A stretch of DNA of 42,753 nt from Lacticaseibacillus baoqingensis. GTDB lineage: Bacteria > Bacillota > Bacilli > Lactobacillales > Lactobacillaceae. Positions 8,107-16,400 of this stretch are shown piece after piece. Each line of letters starts with the position of its first letter. Positions within the stretch are counted from its first letter, which is position 1. Below the pieces are notes generated by a model. The model ran no database searches and was not told the DNA's origin. It worked only from the letters and a program-made list of their open reading frames with translations. The stretch is taken from assembly GCF_003946165.1 (NCBI RefSeq), contig NZ_RHOI01000025.1:1-42753 (forward strand). Reading direction: 5' to 3'. The position numbers were made by a program, and so were the translations under genes.

Positions 8107-9411
8107 ATGGACTATATTAAGCTGTTGAGTGTCAAAAAGGAAATAATCACAGAAGGGGACGTTAGTTTGAAATTAGAATTGGTGAAATGTGAAGTAGTTA
8201 AAATCTTTCCAGATGAAAAACACATCCACGAAGCTAAAGTGCTACTTAAAAAGTTTGTAGGATTAGAACGGCCAGAAAAATTGATTGATAGTTTCGAAAA
8301 AGAATTTAATGAATTGGATGAGGTTAAGCAAGCAAGGGTTGTTGCTGTCTTGAACGAAAAAAACTATCCGCTGTTTGATGAGAATGCACTTGTGTCATTT
8401 TCTGGAGACGATGGTGCATCTACGAAGATGCAGAACTATACGTATAAATGGGCGAATAATTTTAAGAAGGCAGCTATGGTTCTTGCTGTTGAAAAATACG
8501 CGCAACCGATATTGGCAATCAATCAATATACCGCACTTCTTGAGACTCTACAAAAAGTTGAAGACACCTTCCAAGTGGCGTTTTTCGACTTCGATCCAGA
8601 GCAAGTCGTTGAAGCTGTAAATACGGTAAAGAATCAAGGCGACGGAAATGTCACGGTCGTCTCGCGAATTCTGGCGTATCGCAACATGATTGAAAAAATG
8701 TCGGAGTTCAGCGATATCAAAACAACCGTTAAAGCTATCGATGTTGCTAATGTCATTGCTGATCGCAAAGTTGTTCGTAAAACTCCAAATAGAGACGACG
8801 TTCTTGCAGCGGCTTTGAATATGGTAAACGCGCAGGATGCCTTACCGGTTGTATTAGCCATGTCCGGTGTTCGCATCACGTCATCTGGAAACGACGATGA
8901 GCTTAGCGATTTGAAAACATCTAATGTATCGGGTCGAGTTATTCATATTCCAGGGGAATCTGAAAGAGATATTTCTTTAGATCCTATTGCTGACCAAATT
9001 CTTGTTAAGGCTATGCAGCAAACAGAATATTATACAGTCGTAAGAACTGGCCCGTTAAAGGGTGTTAGAATGTCTGCCCTCACAGAAAGTAACTATCTTG
9101 TTCGTCCAGTCGTCCGTAGTGGGAAAACAAAGAACGTCGGTCCGCTCAAAAAGACCGCGATGCTTGGAAGAATCAAGAAATTTACCAGCGAGTATGTAGC
9201 ATTAACAGGTGACACTAAGTCAAACTTTAAGCTAAAAGACTATATACGACTAGGAATTGTTGCTATGATTGATAAGCGCGAAAAAGATGGTGATAGTGAT
9301 TTGCATGAAATCGTTCGAGACGTACTGATTACGTTTGGAAACAGTAATCCAGCACGTCCAACAATTTATCGTTGGATTAATGTTTACAAGGAAAGCAAGC
9401 AACTTAGTTAA
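8107..9411 (+). CDS. Tyrosine-recombinase-fold protein without full catalytic site, MrpR-like
   Basis: A 434-residue protein if it starts at the ATG at 8107. A TTG at 8167 has a better AAGGGG ribosome site and gives 414 residues. Residues about 155-205 (FFDFDPEQVVEAVNTVKNQG) look like a core-binding domain. Residues about 245-330 look like the first half of a recombinase catalytic domain (NRDDVLAAALNMV, then MSGVRITSSG with the first Arg, then the HIPGESERDISLDP strand turn). The downstream H-x-x-R, H and Tyr motifs are not visible. This resembles MrpR-type repressors of SPbeta-like phages, which are recombinase-like but do not recombine. Assignment is by fold pattern only. Confidence 0.5.
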   Translation: MDYIKLLSVKKEIITEGDVSLKLELVKCEVVKIFPDEKHIHEAKVLLKKFVGLERPEKLIDSFEKEFNELDEVKQARVVAVLNEKNYPLFDENALVSFSGDDGASTKMQNYTYKWANNFKKAAMVLAVEKYAQPILAINQYTALLETLQKVEDTFQVAFFDFDPEQVVEAVNTVKNQGDGNVTVVSRILAYRNMIEKMSEFSDIKTTVKAIDVANVIADRKVVRKTPNRDDVLAAALNMVNAQDALPVVLAMSGVRITSSGNDDELSDLKTSNVSGRVIHIPGESERDISLDPIADQILVKAMQQTEYYTVVRTGPLKGVRMSALTESNYLVRPVVRSGKTKNVGPLKKTAMLGRIKKFTSEYVALTGDTKSNFKLKDYIRLGIVAMIDKREKDGDSDLHEIVRDVLITFGNSNPARPTIYRWINVYKESKQLS

Positions 9412-9796
9412 TCATAAGCATCAACTTTGCAGTGTCCCTATTCCAACAGATATCAACAATGTAGAGAAAACAAAACATGTGTGCGTCAATAATTATTTAG
9501 TGGCTGGTGATTAATTTGTCCAAGTTCCTTGTAACAGTGCGGAAACCCGTCACCGTTTTACAATTGCGGTACAGGGAGTACGGCATATCCGTGATTGCAA
9601 GTGTAGTTTGGACAACCCTTTCGGAGGCGTTACTCATGGTTTATCGTCAAATAGTAACTCAATCTCAATTGAGTCCTTTGGAACCGCGCTGAGCACACCA
9701 CTCAGTGCAGATAACGAGCGGGTCCAGTTGGTAGACCAAATCCCTTGGAATAAATAAAGCGAGGCATACCAATTGATCGTTCCGTCGAATCTTGGT
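9412..9796. other. 385-bp non-coding right arm of the island
   Basis: I see no convincing gene; the open frame at 9507-9692 lacks a ribosome binding site. The stretch contains several small dyads, including CTGAG..CTCAG around 9691-9709 and TTGGT-AG-ACCAA at 9729-9740. They lie next to the right direct repeat and could be recombinase arm sites, which is inference. Confidence 0.4.
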
Positions 9797-9924
9797 CTTG
9801 CTGCGCCCTTAATCAAAAGCGCCGTCACCTCACTCATAGGTGACGGCGCTTTGGCGTGCTCGCGCTCAGATCAGCCCCAGCTTTTTCAAGCCTATGGCGA
9901 TCCCATCATGGTCGTTGTCGGCGG
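9797..9924. repeat. Right copy of the perfect 128-bp direct repeat
   Basis: Identical to 5476-5603. Here the repeat runs into the intact body of the HAD phosphatase gene, so this copy supplies the gene's true 3' end and terminator. The offset between the copies is 4321 bp. Confidence 0.85.
9818..9850. terminator. Hairpin terminator, right copy
   Basis: The same 13-bp stem and 7-base loop as at 5497-5529. It serves the minus-strand HAD gene, whose stop codon lies 16 bases to the right. Confidence 0.7.
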
Positions 9925-10642
9925 TGACGAATTTTGCTGCGGCTTTGGCTGCTGGAATGCCGTTAGCCATGGCGACGGCGTGATCGGCGGCTTGCAGCAT
10001 TGGGACGTCGTTGGTCCCGTCGCCGAAGGCATAAGTCGGCACGCCGGTAAGGCCCAAGGCAGTTTGCAGCTTAGCCATTCCGGTTTGCTTGGAGTTGCCC
10101 TTGGCGACAGTATCAATGGAATACGGTGTGTTGCGATACAAGGTGAGCTCCGGGTAGGCGCGTTGGTACACGGCGTCGTTAGTGGTGGTGAAAATGATCA
10201 GCATCACGACTTGATGATCGCGGTAATAATCAGGCGCAGCTGGCGGCACTGGGGTGTGGATGAAGTGATAAGCCGCCGCAACTTGCGCCGAGGCTTCCGT
10301 GGCCATGATCGCATCGCCGGTGTAAAACGCCAAGGCATCGCCAAGCGCTTGGGTTTGTGCCACCAGCTTTGCGATGGTTGCTGTTTTGATCGCGGCTTGA
10401 TAAACTGGCTGGCCGGCGTGGGCAATGTAGCTGCCATTCAAGGCGCAAATCGTGTCGATGTGCGCTTGTTGGGCAATAGCGGTGATTTCAACTGGAGAGC
10501 GGCCGGTGTTGATCACCGGCAAATAGCCGTTGGCTTGCAGTTGGGTCAAGGCGGTCAGCGTCGTTGGGGCGAGTTGCGAATCATGATTTAATAAGGTGCT
10601 GTCGAGATCAAAGAAAACGATCCCCCGCGTTGTGTTTTGCAT
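9866..10642 (-). CDS. Cof-type HAD-IIB family phosphatase
   Basis: A 258-residue cytoplasmic hydrolase of the haloacid dehalogenase superfamily, probably dephosphorylating sugar phosphates or related metabolites. Motif I is FFDLDSTLL near residue 11 (Asp nucleophile and Asp acid/base). Motif II is in NTGRSP near residue 45. The motif III lysine is in VAKGNSK near 185, and motif IV is FGDGTNDVPML near 210. Length and the cap between motifs II and III fit the Cof/YbjI group. GGAGG nine bases before the ATG at 10642 selects that start over upstream codons. The gene is the target of the island: its last 58 bases are inside the 128-bp repeat. Confidence 0.9.
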   Translation of the reverse strand: MQNTTRGIVFFDLDSTLLNHDSQLAPTTLTALTQLQANGYLPVINTGRSPVEITAIAQQAHIDTICALNGSYIAHAGQPVYQAAIKTATIAKLVAQTQALGDALAFYTGDAIMATEASAQVAAAYHFIHTPVPPAAPDYYRDHQVVMLIIFTTTNDAVYQRAYPELTLYRNTPYSIDTVAKGNSKQTGMAKLQTALGLTGVPTYAFGDGTNDVPMLQAADHAVAMANGIPAAKAAAKFVTADNDHDGIAIGLKKLGLI

Positions 10643-10726
10643 AAGCAAACCTCCATTTTCGAATTTTAGTATACCGCAGGCGTTGTGCGGATGCGTCAAT
10701 TTCCCTCAAAATGTATTGAATTTAAT

Positions 10727-10755
10727 TTGAATATTATTTCATTTTGACGTATACT
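10727..10755 (+). promoter_or_regulatory. Promoter of the transporter fusion gene
   Basis: TTGAAT (10727-10732) and TATACT (10750-10755) are separated by 17 bases. A ribosome site AAAGGGG follows before the ATG at 10787. Confidence 0.6.
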
Positions 10756-10786
10756 TGACCCATTATTTTCTTAAAGGGGTAGCAAA

Positions 10787-12247
10787 ATGAAACTGAAGTG
10801 GCATTTGATCGCATTGATCGCATTGATCCTGTGTTTGGTGGGGGTAAGCACGACGCCGGTGCACGCGGCTGGCGATGATTCGCTGGCGAAAGTCAAGGCC
10901 AAGGGTACCTTGGTAATGGGGAATTCGCCGAATTACCCGCCATATGAATTTACCGTTAATGAAAATGGCAAAGAGAAAATCGTCGGGATGGATATCGAAT
11001 TAGGCCAACAAATCGCCAAAGACTTAGGCGTTAAGTTGGTGATCAAAAAGATGTCCTTTGATTCGCTGCTGGTCGCGCTGGAAACCGGCAAAGTCGATAT
11101 GATCTTGTCTGGGTTTTCGCCAACTGCCACGCGTAAACAGCATGTGGATTTCTCCAATAACTACTATGTTTCCAAGCAATACATCATCTTGAACAAAACG
11201 GAACGCGGCTATTACAAAAACCGCCGTTCGTTTACCGGCAAACGCGTCGGGGCGGTGTTAGGCAGCACCGCGGCCAACTTGGTCAAGCAACAAATGCCTG
11301 GCGCCAAGCTGGTCACGATGGAAAATGCGTCGGATCTGGTGTTGGCGTTAAAAGCGCATAAGATCGACGGCATCGTCAAAGATTCGGCGTCTGCGATCGC
11401 CTATGCGCAAAGCGACGCGACGCTGGCGGCGATCGACGGGAAGTTCTCCGTGTCCAGCGCCGAAGCCGGCAACGCCATTGCCTTGCCTAAAGGCGCTGAC
11501 AGCTTGCGGCTGGCAGTGAACCAGTCGATCGCTAAGGTGCAGCAAAAAGACTTGTTCAACAAGGTTTATCTCAAAGATGCCGGTAAAGAAATCGCCAAGA
11601 CCAACGCCACTAAGTCGATGTGGCATTACTGGCCGTATTTTGCCAAAGGGGTCGGCTACACTGTCGGGATCTCACTAGTCGCCGTGATCATCGGGATGCT
11701 TTTAGGGGCGCTGATCGCCTTGATCCGCTTAGGGCATGTTAAAGTCTTTAAGGCCATTTTTACCGCGTATGTCGAATTCGTGCGCGGCACGCCATTGATG
11801 GTGCAAGTGATGTTTATCTATTTCGGGATCGGGATGTTTTATAACATTTCGGCGGTGGTCGCCGGCACTTTAGCCGTTGGGTTGAATTCGGCGGCGTATG
11901 TCAGCGAAGTCTTCCGCGGCGGGATCGAATCTATTGCCAAAGGCCAAACGGAAGCGGCGCGGTCGCTGGGGCTCAGCCAGCATGACACCATGCGCTATGT
12001 GGTCTTGCCGCAAGCGATCACCTCGATTTGGCCGGCATTAGGCAACGAGTTTATTTCCTTGATCAAGGAAACGTCGATCGTGTCGATCATCGGGGTCGCT
12101 GATTTGATCTATCAGCTGCGCGTGGTGCAAGCCGACACCTATTCTGGGGTCTTGCCGATCGCCATTGCCATGGTCTTGTACTTCATCATGACCTTCAGCT
12201 TGTCGCGGTTATTGCGGCATTTTGAAAAGAAGATGCATCATGCTTAA
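10787..12247 (+). CDS. Amino-acid ABC transporter, substrate-binding/permease fusion
   Basis: A 486-residue fusion of two ABC importer parts. Residues 1-28 are a signal sequence or anchor ending VHAAG. Residues 32-255 are a family 3 solute-binding domain (GNSPNYPPYEFTVNENG, GMDIELGQQIAKDLGV, VDMILSGFSPTATRK). Residues 275-480 are a permease with the polar amino-acid transporter EAA loop EAARSLGLSQHDTMRYVVLPQA. The architecture matches GlnPH-like glutamine, arginine or histidine importers of lactic acid bacteria. No ATPase gene is adjacent, which is unusual; the partner must be encoded elsewhere. The next operon also lacks one, so both may use the same ATPase. Substrate is not determined. Confidence 0.88.
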   Translation: MKLKWHLIALIALILCLVGVSTTPVHAAGDDSLAKVKAKGTLVMGNSPNYPPYEFTVNENGKEKIVGMDIELGQQIAKDLGVKLVIKKMSFDSLLVALETGKVDMILSGFSPTATRKQHVDFSNNYYVSKQYIILNKTERGYYKNRRSFTGKRVGAVLGSTAANLVKQQMPGAKLVTMENASDLVLALKAHKIDGIVKDSASAIAYAQSDATLAAIDGKFSVSSAEAGNAIALPKGADSLRLAVNQSIAKVQQKDLFNKVYLKDAGKEIAKTNATKSMWHYWPYFAKGVGYTVGISLVAVIIGMLLGALIALIRLGHVKVFKAIFTAYVEFVRGTPLMVQVMFIYFGIGMFYNISAVVAGTLAVGLNSAAYVSEVFRGGIESIAKGQTEAARSLGLSQHDTMRYVVLPQAITSIWPALGNEFISLIKETSIVSIIGVADLIYQLRVVQADTYSGVLPIAIAMVLYFIMTFSLSRLLRHFEKKMHHA

Positions 12248-12327
12248 TGGGTTTAAATTAGTCCGTGATTAAATTATTATGACTTAAATATTAATATATG
12301 GTTGCAATCCTGCTGACTTAACGTTAG

Positions 12328-12333
12328 TATAAT
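12328..12333 (+). promoter_or_regulatory. -10 element of the T-box operon
   Basis: TATAAT located 25-45 bases before the T-box stem I. A -35 at the ideal distance is weak; TTGCAA lies 20 bases upstream. Confidence 0.45.
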
Positions 12334-12339
12334 CACCAA

Positions 12340-12636
12340 GTTCTAATCAAGCGACCAAGTGAATATCACGCGACTATGACGAGAAGAGTAAGTTTAGTAT
12401 TAGGCTATCCAGTGACCACCGTCAGTGCAAAGGTGGAGTCGAGGCTAAGGTGAAGATGAGCTCCGAGTCGAGCAAACGGTGAAAGCTGCGCGCACGTCAG
12501 AATACGATATCATTCCAGATATGACCTTGTCTTAGTGGCAAAGTGTATTGATGAGGCTGCTTAAAGCAGCGAATAAGGGTGGTACCACGGCTGATCGTCC
12601 CTGTATATGTGAACACATATGCAGGGACTTTTTTTG
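12340..12636 (+). ncRNA. T-box leader riboswitch
   Basis: The canonical T-box AAGGGTGGTACCACGG is at 12575-12590. A strong rho-independent terminator follows (stem GTCCCTG..CAGGGAC, 12597-12635, then seven T). Stem I has a base pairing CGACT/AGTCG around 12371 and 12465, and a specifier bulge with the loop-E signature AGTA on one side and GAA on the other. After GAA the bases are G-ATG-A, so ATG (methionine) is a candidate specifier codon; GAT is another reading. The leader senses uncharged tRNA and permits read-through into the binding-protein, permease and LanC-like genes. Confidence 0.9.
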
Positions 12637-12691
12637 TCCCAGCAAAACCGCCGCCTGAAATCGCGAGGAAAACCAAACATAAAGGAGAACT

Positions 12692-13474
12692 ATGATGAAG
12701 AAAACAGGATTGCTCAGTTTAGTCGTGACCGCCGCTTTAGCGCTGACCGTGTTAGCCGGGTGCGGCCAACAAAGCGCTAGCAGCCAAAAGAAACTCGTCG
12801 TGGGGACGACGGAACAAACTTACCCAAATTCTTACAAGAAAAACGGGAAGCTGGCTGGTTTTGATATCGATGTGACCAATGCGATCGCCAAAAAAATGGG
12901 CTACCAGGTGACTTGGAAGGTGATCGGCGATGTGCCAGGCTTGTTTGGCGCCCTTGATTCCAACAAAGTCGATACCATTGCCAATGCCGTCACGGTGCTG
13001 CCAGCGCGGAAGAAGACCTATGCTTTTTCCGACAATTACGCTTATGATCCGGGTCAAATCGCGGTGCCGACCAGCTCCAGCGCCAAGTCGGTGAAGGATC
13101 TGGAAGGCAAGACGGTATCGGCGACTTTAGGATCAAGCAACATCGACTTGCTGAAAAAATACGATCCGAAAGTCAATGTCAAACCTTACGATGATCGCAA
13201 CGGCGTCTTCACCGATGCCAATAACGGCAAGGTCGCCGGGGTGTTGAACCAACGCCAGCTGTTGCGCACGACCATCAAGAAGCAAAACTTAAAGCTGCGC
13301 ATCTTAAGCGACAAGATCGGCATCAACGAAACCGCCTTCCCATTCAAAAAAGGCGACGCCAAAGCGGACAAGCTGCGCACTAAGTACAACCAGGCGCTGA
13401 AAGCTTTAGCCAAAGACGGCACGCTGAAGAAGCTGTCGGTGAAGTATTTTGGTGAAGATATTACCAAGCAATAA
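12692..13474 (+). CDS. Amino-acid ABC transporter substrate-binding lipoprotein
   Basis: A 260-residue binding protein with lipobox LAGCGQQ (Cys near residue 23), anchored outside the membrane. The family 3 fold is clear: KKLVVGTTEQTYPNSYKKNG, AGFDIDVTNAIAKKMGY, VDTIANAVTVLPARKKTYAFSD. The pattern resembles YxeM/cystine-type binders. AAGGAG eight bases before the double ATG (12692 and 12695) supports the start. It is the first gene after the T-box and 14 bp before the permease. Together with the T-box this suggests uptake of methionine, cystine or a sulfur amino-acid derivative, which is inference. Confidence 0.88.
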   Translation: MMKKTGLLSLVVTAALALTVLAGCGQQSASSQKKLVVGTTEQTYPNSYKKNGKLAGFDIDVTNAIAKKMGYQVTWKVIGDVPGLFGALDSNKVDTIANAVTVLPARKKTYAFSDNYAYDPGQIAVPTSSSAKSVKDLEGKTVSATLGSSNIDLLKKYDPKVNVKPYDDRNGVFTDANNGKVAGVLNQRQLLRTTIKKQNLKLRILSDKIGINETAFPFKKGDAKADKLRTKYNQALKALAKDGTLKKLSVKYFGEDITKQ

Positions 13475-13488
13475 GCGGAGGGCACAAC

Positions 13489-14157
13489 ATGAATCTACAT
13501 TACACGTTATCCATCATTCCCCAAATCGTCGCCTATTTACCGGTAACGTTAGCCATGGCGGTGGTGGCAATGGGCTTGGCGATCGTGTTTGGGGCGTTAT
13601 TGACGATCGTGTATAACAGCCGGCGGATGAAGTGGTTTGCGCAGTTTTACCTCTTGATCTTTCGCGGCTTTCCCACGCTGGTGTTGTTGTTCATCGCCTA
13701 TTACGGCATCCCGCAAATGCTGCATGTCAACGATACGACGCCGGCATGGATCACCGCCACGCTGTGTTTAGCCTTTAAAGAAGCGGCTTATCTAGAAGAG
13801 ATCTTCCGCTCTGGGATCGTGTCTGTGGATCCAGGACAGATCGAAGCCGGCCGGTCGCTGGGCTTGAGCCGCTCGCTGGTGTATCGACAGATCGTGATTC
13901 CCCAAGCGTTGCGGGCGATCGTGCCGCCAACAGGCAGTACCTTCATCGCGTTGTTGAAAGAAACCTCCTTGGCGTTTTCTATTGGCGTCACCGAGTTGTT
14001 TGGGGCGGGGAAGATGATCGCTTCTGAGAATTTCAAATACTTTGACGTGTATCTGGTGGTGGGGATCTTGTATGTGATCGTGATTTATTTTTACACCCTA
14101 TTACAAAGTGCCTTTGAAAAACGGCTCAACCGGATCTATGAAAATGCGGAGGGATAA
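13489..14157 (+). CDS. Amino-acid ABC transporter permease
   Basis: A 222-residue inner-membrane permease of the His/Glu/Gln/Arg/cystine type with about five hydrophobic segments. Its EAA loop EAGRSLGLSRSLVYRQIVIPQA is near residue 120, where the ATPase docks. RBS GGAGGG is 8 bases upstream of the ATG. It sits between the binding protein and the LanC-like gene in a tight operon; only two bases separate its stop from the next start. The operon has no ATPase gene. Confidence 0.9.
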   Translation: MNLHYTLSIIPQIVAYLPVTLAMAVVAMGLAIVFGALLTIVYNSRRMKWFAQFYLLIFRGFPTLVLLFIAYYGIPQMLHVNDTTPAWITATLCLAFKEAAYLEEIFRSGIVSVDPGQIEAGRSLGLSRSLVYRQIVIPQALRAIVPPTGSTFIALLKETSLAFSIGVTELFGAGKMIASENFKYFDVYLVVGILYVIVIYFYTLLQSAFEKRLNRIYENAEG

Positions 14158-14159
14158 TT

Positions 14160-15473
14160 TTGACGAAATACTTACAAGCGGCCCAAGCCGTGTTTGATTA
14201 TATCGATGCCCGCCAAGTCACCACGCCTCAGGGGATCTACTGGGACTTAAGCGACGCGTTTAACGGGGATTGGCGCTATTATGATGACATTTCGCTATAT
14301 GCTGGCAGCGCCGGGATCTTGAAGTTCTTATTGGCGCTGTATCAAGCAACCGAGCAAGAGGATTATCTCACTGAAGCCAAACTTGCCGGCGATTACTTAT
14401 GTTACCGCTGGGAAAGCCACAGCCCGATGCAAAAAGCCTTCACCCCATATGCGTTTACCACAGGGTATGCTGGCGTGGCTTTCGTCTTAGACGAATTGTA
14501 TACGGTAACCAAAACACCGCGGTATCACCAAACTGTTCAAAGCATTGCCGAAGCGATCGTGCGCGATCTGCGGCCTAGCGGTGACTGGAGCGGCCAAATC
14601 GGCGTGGTGGCAGATGGCGGCACGGCGTTGTTTTTGTTAGCAATTGCACCAAGATACCATGTCAAAGGCTTGCCAGCAGCGCTGGTGCGCTTTGGCGATC
14701 GCTTGATCAGCCAACAACGCCATGAAGCCGATGGCAGCAATTATTATATCGGCTTCGACTTGAAATTTGTCGGCGGGCCGCTGGGCAAGTTCAACACCGG
14801 CTTTCCGCTGGGCCCAGCAGGCGTAGCTTACACGTTGTTGAAACTTTATGAATTCACCGGCGAAAAGCGCTTTTTGGCAGCCACCGTCGGCGTCGACAAA
14901 TTCTATCAAAACCATTCGCTCAGCAAGCAGGCGATCCGGCTGCCGCATTATTTACCCGACGACAATCACATGTGTTATGTGGGCTATTGTGGCGGCCCAG
15001 TGGGCACGTCGCGGTATTTTTACGAGTATTATCGCCAAACCGGCGACCCGGCGTACTTAACCGCCTTTAACCAGACGATCGCTGGGCTGGATGAACTCGG
15101 CGTGCCGACGCAGCGTTCAGAAGGTTATTGGCAAACTGAAAATTACTGTTGCGGCACCGCTGGGGTGTTGCAGTTTTATCTTGGAGCATTCTTGGCGCTG
15201 CATGATCCGCGGATGCTTGAGCTGGCCAAGGTGACTGCAGACGGCTTATTGGCACGCGCGGTGGCGACTGACGCCGGCATCATGTGGCAGCAGGCGTTTG
15301 AACGCAAGCGCCCAGACAACCTGGCGTTTGGCCTGGGGTATTATGATGGCGCCGCTGGCATCGGTGCATCATTGCTGCAGCTGCATCAAGTCGAGTCCGG
15401 CTACTTTGATTACCAGCGGATGGTGGATGATCCTTATCCGCAAAACGTGGCCAGCACCAATTTTGCTGAATAA
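14160..15473 (+). CDS. LanC-like (lanthionine-synthetase C fold) protein
   Basis: A 437-residue protein beginning with TTG at 14160, placed by GGAGGG just upstream and two bases after the permease stop. Seven Gly-rich helix motifs mark a LanC alpha/alpha barrel: SAGILKFLLALY (50), TTGYAGVAFVLDELY (101), ADGGTALFLLAIA (151), PLGPAGVAYTLLKLY (217), YCGGPVGTSRYF (276), YCCGTAGVLQFYL (329) and YYDGAAGIGASLL (394). Cys277, Cys330 and residue 331 occupy the zinc-ligand places of LanC cyclases, but the usual His of CHG is Cys331. The HG motif holding the acid/base His is replaced by PLG. No lantibiotic precursor or LanB/LanM gene is nearby. It probably does another zinc-thiol or adduct reaction connected with the imported amino acid. 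Function is inferred, not known. Confidence 0.8.
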   Translation: MTKYLQAAQAVFDYIDARQVTTPQGIYWDLSDAFNGDWRYYDDISLYAGSAGILKFLLALYQATEQEDYLTEAKLAGDYLCYRWESHSPMQKAFTPYAFTTGYAGVAFVLDELYTVTKTPRYHQTVQSIAEAIVRDLRPSGDWSGQIGVVADGGTALFLLAIAPRYHVKGLPAALVRFGDRLISQQRHEADGSNYYIGFDLKFVGGPLGKFNTGFPLGPAGVAYTLLKLYEFTGEKRFLAATVGVDKFYQNHSLSKQAIRLPHYLPDDNHMCYVGYCGGPVGTSRYFYEYYRQTGDPAYLTAFNQTIAGLDELGVPTQRSEGYWQTENYCCGTAGVLQFYLGAFLALHDPRMLELAKVTADGLLARAVATDAGIMWQQAFERKRPDNLAFGLGYYDGAAGIGASLLQLHQVESGYFDYQRMVDDPYPQNVASTNFAE

Positions 15474-15480
15474 GCCCTTA

Positions 15481-15525
15481 GCCGTTGGCTGATGATGATT
15501 GCCTGTCATCGGCTGGCGGTTTTTT
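15481..15525 (+). terminator. Terminator of the T-box operon
   Basis: A 14-bp stem with several G-T pairs (CCGTTGGCTGATGA with TCATCGGCTGGCGG) followed by six T. Confidence 0.7.
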
Positions 15526-15707
15526 GGTTGGTCGAGGCGGGTGCTTGTATAGCGATGAGCGATTGCGCATTTTTCAGTGCCGTGATCGAGCAAGGCGGCA
15601 GTTCAGCATGATATTATTGATATTTTGATCGATTGCCCGTTGGCTAATTGTATAAAAGGGTTATACTGGTCTTGTAAGTGAAGCAATGAACAGAAAGGAT
15701 GACGACG

Positions 15708-16352
15708 ATGGCTTTTGTCAATAATGATTTTGGCGACGTCTTGTTACACCGGGAATCAGTTCGGGATTTTGATCCCAGTGTGAAGATCCCGCGGGCTGAG
15801 CTGCAACAAATGATTGCCGAAACGATCACGGCGCCTTCAGCTTGCAATTTGCAGGCTTGGCATTTTGTGGTGGTCGATGATGACGCAGGCAAAGATAAGC
15901 TGCGGTCTTACTTCATGAAGTTTAATACGCCACAATTAGAATCTTGCAGTGCGATGGTGCAGATCTTTGGGGACACCTTAGCTTTCAAGTCTTATCGAGA
16001 CTTATGGAACAAGGCGTATGAAAACGGTCAGATCACAGCAGAAAAACGCGATGAAGTGCTGCGGACTTTCTTGCCGCTGTATGAAAAAGCACCCAAGCAA
16101 GTCTTAGTCAATGATTCGACAGTTGATGGTACGATCGCGGCCACGCAACTGATGTTGATCGCGCGGGCGCATGGCTATGAAACCAACCCGATCGGCGGCT
16201 ATGATACCACTAAAGCCGCGGCGGCCTTTGGGTTGGATCCAGACCGGTATGTGCCAGTGATGGCCATTGCGATCGGCAAGCCAGCCAAAAACGGCCAGGA
16301 TGAAATGAAGTCCGCGCGTTATCCAGTTGATCAAGTGATCGAATTCGCGTAA
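15708..16352 (+). CDS. Nitroreductase-family protein
   Basis: A 214-residue flavin oxidoreductase-like protein. Early motifs are HRESVRDFDPS near residue 13 (FMN phosphate-binding RxSxR-like region) and TAPSACNLQAWHFVVV near 42. The C-terminal part has GYETNPIGGYD near 160. The family reduces nitroaromatics, quinones or flavins with NAD(P)H, usually as a dimer with FMN. An ATG at 15699 is too close to AGAAAGG; the ATG at 15708 has correct spacing and is preferred. Monocistronic, between two terminators. Confidence 0.9.
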   Translation: MAFVNNDFGDVLLHRESVRDFDPSVKIPRAELQQMIAETITAPSACNLQAWHFVVVDDDAGKDKLRSYFMKFNTPQLESCSAMVQIFGDTLAFKSYRDLWNKAYENGQITAEKRDEVLRTFLPLYEKAPKQVLVNDSTVDGTIAATQLMLIARAHGYETNPIGGYDTTKAAAAFGLDPDRYVPVMAIAIGKPAKNGQDEMKSARYPVDQVIEFA

Positions 16353-16357
16353 CGAAC

Positions 16358-16400
16358 AAAACCGGCTGTCTTGGTCAAACGCCAAGACAGCCGGTTTTTA
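16358..16400. terminator. Strong bidirectional terminator
   Basis: A 17-bp perfect stem (AAAACCGGCTGTCTTGG) with a 7-base loop and A/T runs on both sides. It serves the nitroreductase gene and the converging minus-strand gene whose stop is at 16398. Confidence 0.85.

Noticed and set aside
9507-9692. 61-codon frame at the right end of the island
   Set aside because: No ribosome site, unlike any domain, located in dyad-rich non-coding sequence.
9773-10591. 272-codon plus-strand frame
   Set aside because: It is the antisense of the clear HAD phosphatase gene.
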